From Ligustrum vulgare (lineage: Eukaryota; Streptophyta; Magnoliopsida; Lamiales; Oleaceae), in the NCBI GenBank assembly GCA_963555705.1, contig OY743184.1, positions 23,410,859-23,474,858 on the forward strand: DNA of 64,000 nt, read 5' to 3'. Within the stretch, counting starts at the first letter, position 1. The number at the start of each line of letters is the position of its first letter. Below, one piece after another: positions 47,491-59,754 of the stretch. The notes beneath the pieces were generated by a model. That model was given only the letters and a program-made list of their open reading frames with translations. It searched no databases and was not told the DNA's origin. The position numbers and the translations under genes were made by a program.

Positions 47491-49700
47491 TCCAATCATG
47501 TTTAATTATCAGATTTTCAGATTTTTCACACTCGTGTATGATTAAAGATATTAATTCGATTTTGGTGTTGCATTTGGCTTAGGATGCTCAACTTCATATT
47601 TTATGCCTACTGAATCGGGAAATTATAATTGAATCTGTTTGTATGTGTTTGGATATAGATATGGTCATATGCGTTCAATTTTGTATGTATATGTTGAAGA
47701 TTGATATTGGATTGGGATTTGGATTAATGTATCTGGAATCAGATTGTACTCACTGCCATGGACGTGTATATTCAACATTATGCTTCTTAGTTCTCTATAT
47801 ATGATATCCAGATTCGATTTGTGCATGTATATAGATTCAGGGATTTGTTGCTTTGGGTGTTGTGTATGGTTTTCAAATATGATTTGGGGTTGTGTTGTAT
47901 TTGTAGATGAATAATGGTGGCCTGGAGGAGCCACAGACGTTGTTGCCACTGTCGGAAATGGGCGCGCAATGCTGGACTGCGCTGCGCGTGGCACTGCAGG
48001 TGAGCAGCGCCTGGAATGGCGCTGCATCGCTCGCGGTGCTGCTCAACGCGAGCAGCGCTGATGGGTGCGAAGGAGGGTCGTCGGGGGTTACGCCCCAACT
48101 GGATATGGGCGACGGCGACAGAGCTAGGGCTGTCATTGGAAATTTGAAGTTTTCAAGGCCTCATGCAATTTTACTAAATCTGGTTTATTTGCACCCTAGG
48201 TCTTCTAAGGTTATTAAGATATTGATTTTAATCCCTGAAAATATGGAATCAATAATCAAGCCCCCTAAAGTCATAAACTATTAAAGTTGGGCCTTTAAAG
48301 TTAAGGGTTTTATAATTCAGCCTCTAAAGTTTGAAAATTTTCTAAAACAGCCCCATAAGTTTGAAAATTTTCTAAATTGGCACCTAAATTTTGGGATTCT
48401 TCCAAATTGGCCACTAAGTTTTTGTGGAATTGCAATTAAGCACCTTAAAAAAAAGGATTTCTTTTGAATTGGCCACTAAAGTTTTATAAAATTTCAATTT
48501 AACCTCTGAATTAAGGATCTCTTCATAATTGTCCTTTAAAGTTTTGATTTATTCATATTCGATCCATAAGTTTTGGATTTTAAAATTTCAAGTCCTTAAA
48601 GTTTTGAAGTTTCAGATTTTAGGCCCTCAAGTTTTAGATCTTCTTAGATCCCTAAATTCTTGAATTATTGACCCTTAGGCCCTTGATGTTTTTGGAATTA
48701 AAATCAAACCCTTAAGATTTCTGGAATTAAATATTAGGCCCTTAAAGTTCCAGGAATTAAGAATCTGGCCATTAAAGTTTAGGATCTTAATCTTCTTACT
48801 CTTAAAACCCTTCAAATCCATCAATTGTCTTCTACTTCGAGATAAATTAATTGAAACAACACGTTGCCAAAGTAACCTCTGTCGTGTAGATTTATTTATT
48901 TTGAAATATAAAGACCAGTGTTTCTGTTATTTTATGCAAGCAGTGATCGGTCCAAAGGGAGGTTACTGTTTGGCCAAATGACAGACACACATGCGGTAAT
49001 AAATATACAATGATCATCGGATTAATCATGTGAATAATGAGTCGGTCCAAAGAAAGGCTTATTGTTTGACAGATTGAATGGTGACTATTATTTATGCGAG
49101 CAGTGATCGGCCCAAAGGAAGGTTACTGTTTGACCAAATGACAGACACGCATGCGATTATAAATATATGATTATCATCAAGTTAATCATGTGGACAACGA
49201 GTCGATCTAAATAAAGGGATATTGTCTGACGGATTGAATACCGATATTTGATTACTGCGTTAAGAGTTTCCTGGCCAGATGAAATATGAATATTGTCTTA
49301 TATTTCGAAATAAATCGATTGAAATTACATGTTGCCAAAGTAACCTCTGTTGTGTAGATTTGTTTAATTTTGAAATATGAAGATGCGTGTGTTTGTTATT
49401 TATGTGAACTTTGATCGGCCCAAAGGAAAGTCACTGTTTGGCCAAATGAAAAACACTCATGTGGTAATAAATATGAGATAATTATAAAGTATATCATGTG
49501 GATAATAAGTCGGTCCAAAGAAAGGCTTATTGTTTGATGGATTTATTGTCTATATTTGATTAATACATGGAGAGTACCACTTACAAGTTGATATTTCTGT
49601 CCAAAGACTAAATATCAATGTGAAATATCAATATTGTACTAGGTATCTTGTAATTGGGCCCACCATTATTTTAATTTTTCCTGATTTCGATTAAGTTATT
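47491..49700 (+). other. Copia leader with several repeat types, no intact gene
   Basis: Contains a GC-rich patch (47910-48130) with repeated GCAGCGC-like words and an open frame of doubtful meaning (47907-48284). Next is a field of AAGTTTT-containing units every 30-40 bases (48180-48830). After that come repeat blocks carrying GATCGGYCCAAAGG and GTCGGTCCAAAGAAAGG (48880-49560). Confidence 0.6.
48880..49560. repeat. Diverged tandem repeats in the copia leader
   Basis: Larger units begin at ACACGTTGCCAAAGTAACCT (48860) and ACATGTTGCCAAAGTAACCT (49327). Within them GATCGGYCCAAAGG recurs near 48947, 49087 and 49411, and GAGTCGGTCCAAAG-like blocks near 49029, 49199 and 49509. Confidence 0.8.
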
Positions 49701-52700
49701 GATTCTGCTACTACAATATCTTTCATTTAACTCCATTCTCGTGTTTAATGGCACGAAATTCAAAATTGGAAAGAGAACGTTATGATTATTCTCGGTTACA
49801 TAGATCTTGACTTTGCACTTTGGACAGAACGATCACATGTTCTCATTAATGTAAGTTCCATGAAAGTGACGTGGAGAAGTAAGGACCGTTCTAATCGCAA
49901 GAGTCTTATGATCATGTAATGTTCCATTCAGAAAATTATAGTGTCTAGTCTTGCTTTCGAATTAAAGGCACGAAAGGTAGAGCTGTCTTTGGACTTGCTC
50001 GTGCATCTGACTTTGCTTTCTCTCCATGCACAATAAAGTCAGTTTAAAGTGAGTTACAACACTCAACTGGATAAATGGACTCTTAATGAGTTCATATCTC
50101 ACTGTGTCCAAGAAGAGAAAACAATTAAGAGGATAGGACTGAAATTATTCACTTGTTGACAACTCATCAAGATCAGAAAAGTAAAATGGGGAAAGGAAGC
50201 TGCAGTTGAGGTACCAAAAAATTGCAAAATAACAGGATAAGAAATTTACCTATTACTTTTGCAATAAGGGTGGACAATAAATAAGGAATGCCTCAAACTG
50301 GGTGTTAAGAAAAGCGTGCTTCTCATTTTTATTTTTTTTAGGATTGATTTGAAGTTAATTTAACTTCTGTACCTATACACATTTGATGACTAGATTTTGG
50401 TACTACTACTCACATAAGTGTGACTATGCATGATTTCGTGTAAAGCTGACATCCAATTGATGCTGAAAGATTCATCTGTTAGGGAAACAGTAATACAGTT
50501 ATAGTTGAGGCTATAAGGAATTTTAGGTTATTATTAAGGATTTGTCATTATTTGATTTTAGAAGAGACTCCTAAAGTACCGTCTTTTAGACGAAATTTGA
50601 TTTATATTTCTCATATTGAACATATTCGGTTATTATTGTTCATTTGGAAACAATAAAGTTAGTCTTTTCATAATTCAAATCTTGTTAGACCGATCATTTA
50701 TCTTTGAATGATAACCTATAGTTATTGGATAAACTTGCCTCCTATAATGAAACTTTGCATATCAGTCAACATGGTACAAAACATAAATTAATTAATAAAA
50801 ATTCCGCTGCATTGTGGCACAAGTACAAGGATACATCTCTAAACTGAGAATTGAGATAGACTTGTGCCCTACGGGGTTTTTGAACCCTTTGACTTGACAT
50901 ACTCGTGAGCCTGTCGTATCAAGTACATAAAGAAAAATTGACAAATATCATAAAATTGGGTGCCAATGACAGTTTTGGTGTCTTAGAACTAATTCATACT
51001 AATATTTGTTGACCATTCTCAACGGTTTCTTGGAATGGACAATAGTATTTTATTATGACAAATATCATAAAATTGGGTGCCAATGACAGTTTTGGTGTCT
51101 TAGAACTAATTCATACTAATATTTGTTGACCATTCTCAACGGTTTCTTGGAATGGACAATAGTATTTTATTATGTTCATGGACGATTATTCGAACTTTGG
51201 CTACTTATATTTGATTCACGTGAAGCAACAATCTATGGACGTTATAAAGGTCTTCAAAGATGAAGTTGAAAAATCAACATGGCAAGAAGATTAAAGTACA
51301 AATCTGACGATGGTGATGAATACTCCGGCAGACATAATGAATTCATTAAATAACGTCCAGGATCTTTTGCTAAATTCCTTGAGGATATTGAGCTTGGAGG
51401 GGAAGATAAGTTTAGAGGCATTGTCTTTAAAGAGAAATTTGTTTTCTCTTGTTGTTGTTACTATTGACAATGATCATACTCTGACATTGTTCAAGATGCA
51501 AATTTGGATTATCAAGACAATGTTGGGTATTTCCCAATTCAGATTGAAGGAATTGTTTCTGATGAACAAGCTCAACAACCTTAAGAACAAAATGCCATTG
51601 AAAAGATCCATTAGAGAAAGGAGAAGTGTGGTTTCAGATGATTATATCATCTTTCTCCAAGAACATGAGTTTGACATAATTAATTGAAGATGATCCAATC
51701 AACTTCTATTTGCCCAAACAAAGTTCTAATTCTCAAAAGTGGATTGATGTCATAAAAGATGAGATAAATTCATGAAAGACAGTGACATTTGGGATCTCGT
51801 CAAATTACCTGAAGGCATGAACCCAAAGGTTTCAATTGAATATTTAAGACCAAGGGGGATTCAAATGGCAATGTTGGGAGATATAAGGCTTGTCTTGTTG
51901 TCAGGATTTTAATCAGAAGGAAAACATCGATTAGAAAGAGACTTTCTATGGTTTTATTGAAAGACTTTTTTCAGGATAATGATGGCATTTGTAACTAGAT
52001 GGATGTAATATTATGTTTCTCAATTGAGACATTGGAGAAATAATATGTATGGTGCAATCAGAAAATTTTGTATTATGTAATACAAAGAAAATGGTTTGCA
52101 AACTAAATAAATCCATCTATTGTATCTAACTAGCTCCCCATCAAAGGTATGATAAATTTTATCAAATTATTATCTCGTTTGTATTTGAGATAAATGCAGT
52201 TGCTAATTATGTTCCATAAGTTCAGTGGGAGTAAATGTACCATTTTTTGATATGAGAGATTGTTGATTAAAAGATACACTCAGTGATAAGGGAGACTAAT
52301 TTAGTCTCATCCAGTGCTTCGAAATTGAGTTTAAAGTGATAAAGGATTAATATGCATGAGACTTCTTTTGTGTTGGCTATAGGAAGTCTTGTATACACTC
52401 AAGTATGTACGCATCAGGAGATAGCGTCATAGTGGGAGTATTAGTCAGATATTTAAATAATCCTAGGATAAATCAATTGAAAGCATCCAAAAGGATTGTA
52501 CAATATTTGCATAGAGTAAAAAATTATTTGCTCACCTAAAGGAAGTCAGGAAATTTGGAGATCAATCCTTATTGTCAAAGAATGAATTCAGAGTACTCAG
52601 TTGTCTATAAAGCGTAAGGACACAAACTCCATATTGCAGATCTGCTCACCAAGGGTTTACAACCTAGGTGGTTCATGAGCACAATGCTCATATTGGTGTT

Positions 52701-52720
52701 GTAATTTAGCGTAATGTTGT
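49700..52720 (+). pseudogene. Copia gag-pol remnant
   Basis: In order, though in changing frames: gag end with a damaged zinc knuckle (CNKGGH near 50267); the region before integrase (SFRRNLIYISHIEH near 50583-50630); integrase core start (FIMFMDDYSNFGYLYLIHVK near 51172-51225); an apparent deletion of the rest of integrase after 51360; the linker (SIRERRSVVSDDYIIFLQEHE, 51600-51670); reverse transcriptase start (KTKGDSN.GNVG.YKARLVV, 51850-51900); and RNase H end (LLTKGLQPRWF, 52640-52670). Many stops. The element could not move by itself. Confidence 0.85.
50939..51172 (+). repeat. 117-bp perfect tandem duplication in the integrase remnant
   Basis: 50939-51055 and 51056-51172 appear identical. 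The unit is 39 codons long, so it does not itself shift the frame, and it ends just before the integrase aspartate region. Confidence 0.92.
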
Positions 52721-53173
52721 TTTAGTGGGAGTTTGTACTTTGTTGCTCTTTAAGTGATAGACACATTCTATTGTTGTTTTCTGCAGAATTAAAGATACGA
52801 TTTATTTTTAAATTTTTGAATTTGATCTTTTCGTTTGCGGTTTAGCATCAAGTTTGGAAATATTTAACATGATCTCACTAAGGAATAAAGGTGGACCAGT
52901 TGGAAATAGGCATGTTTATGATCACATTGCATGTAATTTCCATGCTACACATCCATACTTGATCTATGTCAATGAATGTGTTGGTACGGTGACCATTGAT
53001 GAGTTTAGTTACCAATATAAGTGTAACGAAAGTCGCTTTGATCCCATGTTGACACTGGAGATGGACCAGATTGTAACTAAGGGGATGTTTCAAGGCAAGA
53101 TAGCATTTTGGTGCGCACCTCAAGTTATACAATATAATTGCTTCGGATTACTCATGTAGCCCAAGTGGGATAT
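52721..53173 (+). other. Copia 3' untranslated region
   Basis: Between the RNase H remnant and the 3' LTR. A 101-codon open frame here (52854-53159) has no copia motif and is probably fortuitous. Confidence 0.5.
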
Positions 53174-53583
53174 TGTTGGGTTTTATCTTTTATGTAGGCT
53201 ACATAGTTAATTACAATTATATTGGGCTATCTAAATTAATAAGTCCAATTAAGTGATCTAAATATTTGGGCCATAGAAATATCTATTAGTATGGACTTTG
53301 CAATGTGTAGAGACCCGATAGCCTAGTTAGGGTTGATGGAAACCTAATTAGCTATCATAAAAGGACAAGAATTGTGGTTATGGTCCCCAAGTCAAATTAT
53401 AACTGTTCGAGTCATTCTTGTGTCCATCGCGAGAGGAAAACATGTTGAACAATAAGGAATTTGGCTGTGGAAGATCAAACCCTCATTTAATCAGATTTAA
53501 TGGATCCAGGTATGTTTCCAGTTTATTGTCCTTGGTAATTTAGCATGATTGATCTTGGGCTATATGGAGATTTAATTCTAAAA
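53174..53583 (+). repeat. 3' LTR of the copia element
   Basis: 410 bases, uninterrupted, followed by the AATAT duplication. Confidence 0.9.
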
Positions 53584-53588
53584 AATAT

Positions 53589-54065
53589 AATTTCCTTTCA
53601 TTACTTACTTTTTAGAACATTTTACTTTCTTGTAACTATGGGTTTGTTGCCTCAGGACTGTCTCAAGAGGTCTGTTTTGCACACATCCATATGAGTTTTA
53701 CCCATCTTCATATTGATGATAAATCTCCGCTCTTAGGTTAGCACAACAAATCATACCACTATGGTAAAAAAAAAAGCGTGTTCCCACACCTGGGGCGATT
53801 GATCGATTTGACTCGAATTCTTCATTCCCAAAAAAAAAGACTGTATGGACTAGAATTTCGTTATTGCATTAAGTATTGCTCTCTCACAACCCCTTTTTCA
53901 CGATGCAGGCTACTCCCATTTCTCATGCTTCAAGGCAGGGAAAGAGAAGCTCTTCGGGCTAGACCCTTAGGAATGCCCTTAACTCAAGCTTTTAGGCTAA
54001 AAGGCAGGGCTTCGCTCGGTCCATTCCTAAAGAGGTAGGGCACCTAATAAAGCCCGAACAATATT
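53589..54065. other. Intergenic, with a less AT-rich block of possible organellar origin
   Basis: 53770-54050 has a different composition from its surroundings (phrases such as AAAGAGAAGCTCTTCGGGCT). It resembles plant mitochondrial intergenic DNA in style only. No gene identified. Confidence 0.3.
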
Positions 54066-54068
54066 TAA

Positions 54069-54618
54069 GGGTGTGTTTGATTGAAAAAATGGAAAATAAA
54101 TTGTAAGAAAATATTTTCCAGGCTTTCATTGAAAAGATGAAAATGGGTGGGAAGAAAATATTTTATAGGAAATAATTATTGCACTGAAAAATGTTAATTA
54201 GAAGTGTTTGATTGGATTAATTTCTGGTGAAAAAGTGGAAAATTTTCCTAGTTTTGTTGTTTATTTGACATTATTTTTCATGACAAATAAATCAAAATAT
54301 AGTTATTTTAATCAATTCTTTTTCACTCAATTGTACTTTATAATAGTAATTTTTGAGAAAAAAGTCAATTAATAACAACAAAAATGATCGAACGTGACGC
54401 AAAAAAAATTTTCACCTTAGATGGAAAATGTTTTCTCACCAAATAGGCAAGAAAATATTTTCAAGGTAAATGATGTAGTTGTGCTTTTATTGGTTTTACC
54501 TAAGAAAATATTATCTAGGACAAATTTTTCCTATCAAACATCAAACAAATACAAAAAATGGAAAATATTTCCATGATTTGACAATTTTTAAGCAAATAAA
54601 GGTCCATCAAACACAACC
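54069..54618. mobile_element. Tourist-like MITE, 550 bp
   Basis: Inverted ends GGGTGTGTTTGATTG and CATCAAACACAACC, with a 3-bp TAA duplication (54066-54068 and 54619-54621), as in PIF/Harbinger-derived MITEs. The inside is full of GGAAAATATTTTCC-like inverted pieces. No ORF. Confidence 0.75.
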
Positions 54619-54621
54619 TAA

Positions 54622-55040
54622 TTTGTTTGGAAATTATTTTCTTGGAAAATGTTAATTGGAATTTGGAAGTGTTTGATTGAATTAATTTTTTTTTTATCTA
54701 TTTTAATCAAGGTATATATATTTTTTAATTTTTCAATCATTTGTATTTAATATTAGTAATGTTAATTTCTGGAAAAAGAAATAGTCAATTAACAATAACA
54801 AAAATGCTCAAATGTGATGGAAAGACTTTTCCACATAAGGTTAAAAATGTTTTCTTGTCAAGTAGGTTTGAAAATATTTTTAAAGAAAATGAGTTAAGGT
54901 GTGATTTAAATGATTGTACCCTAGAAAATATTTTCCTAGTCAAATTTGTCAATCAAATACCAACGAAATAGAAAAATTGGAAAATATTTTTTTGGACAAG
55001 ACATTTTCTAGGAAAATTTGACTAATCAAACATCGCCTAA
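54622..55040. mobile_element. Second copy related to the preceding MITE
   Basis: Repeats the internal words of 54069-54618 (GGAAGTGTTTGATTGAATTAA and others) and ends ATCAAACATCGCC followed by TAA. The left end is eroded. Confidence 0.55.
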
Positions 55041-55129
55041 TATAATTTAGAAATGTAGTTTTTTCTTACATTTTTCTTATATATCTCTACATTAAATAAT
55101 GATTATTTCATTCCTATTGATAACAATGT

Positions 55130-55565
55130 ACATTAAATATGAACATATTTAATGTGATGTTATTGAGGTAAAATATGTGGTTAAAAAATGGTTACAATGT
55201 GTGTAATTAAAAACTGATTTAAAGAAATTTGTTGTTTATAAACGATTAAACAGATTATTATACTTTCAATAAGGAAAGTGACTTATAATTTGACGGCACG
55301 AAAATTGAAATCAAGTTTATCTTTATGAACTAAGAGAGTATCTGATAATAAATTTTGAAAAATATCAAATTTCAACGTCTTCATTTATACTATGCCTCTA
55401 TTTTTTAACAAAATCATTATAATTAATTAATCAATTTATAAATAACACAATTTTTCAAATCATTTTTTAACCGTACACATTTTTTTCTCAATTTTTCAAT
55501 AACATATTTTACCTCAAAAATATAAATAAATTAATTTATAAATGTTCCAGCATAACCAAACAGAG
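55130..55565. mobile_element. MITE of the GTTTGGTAACCG family, decayed
   Basis: Arms GGTAAAATATGTGGTTAAAA (55170) and TTTTTTAACCGTACACATTT (55460) with TACCTCAAAAATATAAATAA face each other. The right end ATAACCAAACAG matches the ends of the copies near 61730 and 62228. Confidence 0.5.
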
Positions 55566-55586
55566 TTAGATAAAGTAACTATGATT

Positions 55587-55661
55587 GGAGCCGTTTTCTG
55601 ACCACAATTTCGGAGCCGTTTTCTGACCACAATTTCGGAGCCGTTTTCTGACCACAATTTC
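55587..55661. repeat. Three perfect 25-bp tandem repeats
   Basis: The unit starts GGAGCCGTTTTCTGACCACA. It is followed after about 30 bases by a long (TA)n tract. Confidence 0.95.
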
Positions 55662-55686
55662 ACAGCTCATCCCAAACTTAGCCCAA

Positions 55687-55691
<5 letters not shown>

Positions 55692-55757
<66 letters not shown>
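55692..55757. repeat. (TA)n microsatellite
   Basis: About 66 bases of uninterrupted TA. Confidence 0.95.
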
Positions 55758-55767
<10 letters not shown>

Positions 55768-55909
55768 CGAGAGATGGTAAAAAAATTCGATATGATCTGT
55801 CGATCCGAAGATTCGATCCGATAAACTATTCGATGTATTTTTTACAAAATTTAAAACATTGTAAAAAAATAATAAAATAAAATATATAATCTTTTATTGA
55901 ATTTGACAC

Positions 55910-55913
<4 letters not shown>

Positions 55914-55969
<56 letters not shown>
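55914..55969. repeat. (CT)n microsatellite
   Basis: About 56 bases of CT followed directly by a short (TA)n run. Confidence 0.95.
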
Positions 55970-55988
<19 letters not shown>

Positions 55989-55989
55989 C

Positions 55990-57769
55990 TAGTGGATGAA
56001 CACGTGTGTTGCACGTGACGATTTATATTTGTGATCAATCGCGTGGCATTGTAATTGAGTTCGAATATTAGATATTAATGTTGTGAATCGTGCAATTTTG
56101 CTCACAGGAGAAGTTGAGACTTTTATAGCTGGTATAATGAGGTATTATAAGATGATGATTAACATAAGTTAAAACTTGAACTCGGTGGGATCTGAAGTTC
56201 ATAAACAAGATACCTAAGAATGTAAATGCAAAGCAAAAAGTGGTCAAGTGGAAGTAAAAAATGAACAATGAACCTTACACGTAATTCTTGCTTGTTCTTT
56301 TATAAAACATACATGTCAAGCACGGAAGTCATCATTATTAGATCTTTCAAGTCCTGTGGAAACTAATTATCGAGTTACAGTCCATATTTTGCCTATTACG
56401 TCAATTAAAATAAAAGCACATGTGAAAAAATCTGTAGCGTGAATTGATAGCATCTTACCCTTGTTTCTGCTATAAATAGGTGCACACCAATTGGTTATCA
56501 CTATCAATGCAAGTACAATGGAAAGTTATTTCAGTAAACCCTATGGAAATGCTGTTCATTCATCTATCTTTTTACAGTAACTTTCGTCCGAAGAAGCTTG
56601 CAACTCATTTTCCTTTCCAAATCCAAGTTCCTACATGTCTTGCTTTGCCATCAAATCTTGCCAAAATCTGATACAATAATTACTTGAAAAAAGATACAAA
56701 TTATTAGTGCTTCTTTTATTAATTTTCAAAATATGATGCCCAACACCCAATCATGATAATGTAAACACGCAGATTAAAAGAGCTATAAGAAAAGGAAATG
56801 GGATGATAAAATGATTTTTTGAATGAAATTGTAAACTTGAAAGATATAGTTGAAATTTAGAATTAAGAAAGTTGAGAAGGGTACTTTTAATCACCAGAAA
56901 TGCATTTAAAGCTTGAATGAATGGACTAATTGATCCAATTAATGTATGCATCAGATCCTTACTATCACTGATATTTAGAACACAAAGTCAAAGTGTCATG
57001 GCAAAAAAAAAATTACTGAAAGCGAAAGTTACTTTCATGAGCAGAAGGTAAGAACTGAAAAATAGCAATTCATAATTGTGATAATAAAAAAATTAAAAAT
57101 AAAATTAAAACTCGCAACATACTTCAAATAAATCAACAACCTACTTTTACATGCGTGCATATTAAATCAGTACACCAAGATTCGTCGGTCATCACATCTT
57201 TCCATCAAACTGAATGTATCATCTGAGGCTGCACTTTGAGTTCCTTTAGCTTGAAAAAAAATTTATATCACCTTTTCAATTTTGGATTTTCATTTTATTA
57301 GCAAAACATAGTTGAACATCTAATATTCTTTAATAACAGAATGTTGAACTTTTTTGCACAAAAGTAGTGATAATGTCAATTTCCTTCCTACCTGATGTTT
57401 TTCTCACAAGGTAAAAGCTACTATCCTGCTTTTCTTCATCCAGTTCTTCTCTCTTTCTGAATTTCATATATATGTACCCATATTGGAAGGCAGAAATACA
57501 TTAGAAGTCAAGAAATATTATGAATGGACAAATTGTAACCTAAAGGGAAAAAGTGACACTTAATTATATAAAATCAAATTCTCAAATGATAGAAAAAGGA
57601 CACAAGCATGTGAAATTAGATAAAACAATACCACTACTTCAAACTGATAGTTCCCAGTTAGTTTAAGTAGATTTCAATCCAGCTTCACTTAATTTTATTA
57701 CCTCATCACACATTGACTTAAATCTTGTCTTCATTCTTCAACATATCACTTCATCTTGTCTTCACTCTT
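55990..57769. other. Intergenic, no gene recognised
   Basis: Begins with CTAGTGGATGAACACGTGTG, of the kind seen at transposon ends. A good TATA-like word (CTATAAATAGG, 56470-56480) is followed by an ATG with only 20 codons (MESYFSKPYGN..), so no gene can be supported. A 33-bp tandem duplication with CTTGTCTTCAYTCTTCAACA lies at 57720-57775. Confidence 0.45.
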
Positions 57770-57849
57770 CAACATACCATGGACTAGTGGTCGACCAAAC
57801 AAAGATTTTATAGCAATATTGAAAACAAAACCCATAAAGAATGAATTCA

Positions 57850-58617
57850 TTTACTTGCGATATCACGGAGGCTGAAGATTCAAGCAAACTGAAAATCTCA
57901 TTAGCACTCGTCATAGTTTCCTCTTCCAGTCCTCTTATAAGAACACCACCTTTCCCATTTTCCATAAGTGGTACTACTTTTTCTGCTTGTCCTCTAAGGT
58001 AACCTTTGAAATATATTTGGGCGCTAGCAAGTCGGTGATTTCTTCATTGTATAACTCCACTCCAGTCTCCAGCAAAGTGACTTTCACAGTGTATTCTGCA
58101 TTTTGACTATTTAATGTTTCAAAAATCTGCTTAACTACTCTAGATATGACTCCTACTCCCAATGGCAATTCCCCATCTGGTCAACTCTACAATATAAAGG
58201 AAAAATCAGATATCAGAATCTGCAAAAGGAATCAATTTAACACTTCATTAATAAATAAAAGTCAAACAAGATCCTAATGCATAGTAACTTTAACCTCTTA
58301 CCGTCTTACGTTCACCCTCCATGGTGCAAGTTTTTCCAATTCCAGTTTGCCCATAAGTAAAGATATTCCAGTTGAAACCTTTGAATACCTCTTTAACTAT
58401 GAGGTCAACAGCTTGTTCAAAGAGACCCCTTTGTCAAACCTAACCCTTCTTAATTTCAGTGAAATACTGATAATCTCATTCTAAAAAAATAAATTTGAAT
58501 TCACTAAATTAATAATAAGTAACCAATTACAGCAAATTACCTTGTCAAATGTAAAAACTCTTATGTGTCTCCCATAGATATTCTGTGAAAATGACATCTC
58601 TGTCTGGTAATCACGAC
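57850..58617 (-). pseudogene. Kinesin-5 motor-domain fragment
   Basis: Reading leftwards: one exon ends RVFTFDK at a GT donor (58541/58540). The next shows FEQAVDLIVKEVFKGFN and the P-loop TYGQTGIGKTCTMEGE (58320-58410). A GT-AG intron (about 58197-58310) follows. Then comes GELPLGVGVISRVVKQIFETLNSQNAEYTVKVTLLE..ELYNEEITDLLAP (57990-58175). After a frameshift, GKGGVLIRGLEEETMTSANEIFSLLE ends near 57880. These follow the order of plant kinesin-5 (BIMC) motors. A four-residue insertion splits TLLELYNEEI, the frame is broken, and the switch I region and everything after are missing. Introns are kept, so it is a duplicated or captured genomic fragment rather than a retrocopy. Confidence 0.85.
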
Positions 58618-59340
58618 CTACGAAGTATTGTTGCAGAACAAATTCTCACTAAATGATCCGAAAAATGACAAATTTTTACACAAATAACTAAAAATTTCAG
58701 AAAATGAAAGAAAAATCGAAACGAAGGAAAAGACACAGTGAGAACTCACAGGTTGAGAACAAGTGACGACCTCTCTGCCGACCTCCAGTACCGATTCGTC
58801 GAAGACAATGAAGTGGAAGACAAGCAAACCCTAACAACCTCAAGCAGTCACAAGTGAAGAACTTGAATCCCAATCTATGAACCCATCTAAACTTGATTTC
58901 ACAAAACACACAAAAATTCTTCATATTCCTATGTCCAACTTAACTCAAAAACACGATGCAAGAGAAGGCACAAAACCCACAAAAGCGGAAAAAGAAAAAG
59001 AGAAATCATACCGAATAACCCAGTCTTCGCAAATAACCCCTGTGAAGAGAAGATCCAAACCAAAAACAATAACTATCAGGGATGATGAAGGGGAAAAAAA
59101 GGAAATAAATAAATAAAAATTCAGAGAAACAGAACTTCAGAGCACATCGACAACGAACGATAACCTTTTTTTTTTCTTCCGATTCAGAGTAAAACTTCGT
59201 CGAGGAAGATGGCGTGAAAGAGACGCAAACCCTAGCAACCGAAGTCTCTGGTACTACATAAATGAAATGACAAATACCGAGATGAGGGTACGAAGGAAAG
59301 GAAATAAAACACACGCTTTGTGGAAATATCGAAAACACAC
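58618..59340. other. Region upstream of the kinesin fragment
   Basis: Contains two similar blocks, 58797-58843 and 59198-59240 (both with GTCGA.GA.GATG..GTG and CAAACCCTARCAACC), resembling duplicated leader or promoter sequence. No gene. Confidence 0.4.
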
Positions 59341-59754
59341 CTCTATATTTTTTAACTAAAGGCGTAAATCCGCCTTATGAATAGTAAATTTGGAAGTGGT
59401 TCTGATATATATTGTTTTGTTGTTTGATTTGGATATTATATTAGTTTTTTTATGAATTATGTATTGACTTGTTTGTCGTCAATGGAAATAAATAACAAAA
59501 ATTTCTTAATGTTTATTTTGATCCAATCCAAAGTTTTTACTGTTTGATTCTATTCAATTTGATTTGAAATCTTGCGGAGTGGATTTGGATCGGCACTGAT
59601 CCGCCCCGCTTCCATCACTATAAAGAGTTTTGTTTTGTTTTGTTTTGTTTTTTGAGTATGTTTATTAAAAACAAAAGTTTCTTGTTTACATACAAAATAT
59701 TTTACTTTGTGAATCTATCGTTTAGAAATGAGTTACAAAAAAAAAAAAAAAATG

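Larger units (their letters stand above)
45427..53583 (+). mobile_element. Ty1/copia retrotransposon, degenerate
   Basis: LTRs start TGTTGGRTTTTATC and end near TTTAATTCTAACA. Flanks are AATAT at 45422-45426 and 53584-53588. The primer-binding site TGGTATCAGAGCC is intact at 47478-47490, and a purine-rich CAAGTGGGATAT precedes the 3' LTR. A Mutator-like insertion splits the 5' LTR. The coding region is present but riddled with stops and frameshifts, and the LTRs differ by roughly 5% in the part compared. Confidence 0.92.

Noticed and set aside
46682..48284. Frames in GC-richer parts of the Mutator-like insert and copia leader
   Set aside because: No recognisable motif. They lie in transposon sequence and are supported only by being open, so I did not call them genes.
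52854..53159. 101-codon frame before the copia 3' LTR
   Set aside because: It lies after the RNase H end, in the 3' untranslated region, with no copia similarity that I can see.
55566..56038. Ile-Tyr and Arg-Glu repeat frames
   Set aside because: Translations of (TA)n and (CT)n microsatellites.
56470..56590. TATAAATAGG followed by an ATG, looking like a promoter and gene start
   Set aside because: The frame closes after 20 codons with no donor site at the right place, so no gene can be supported.
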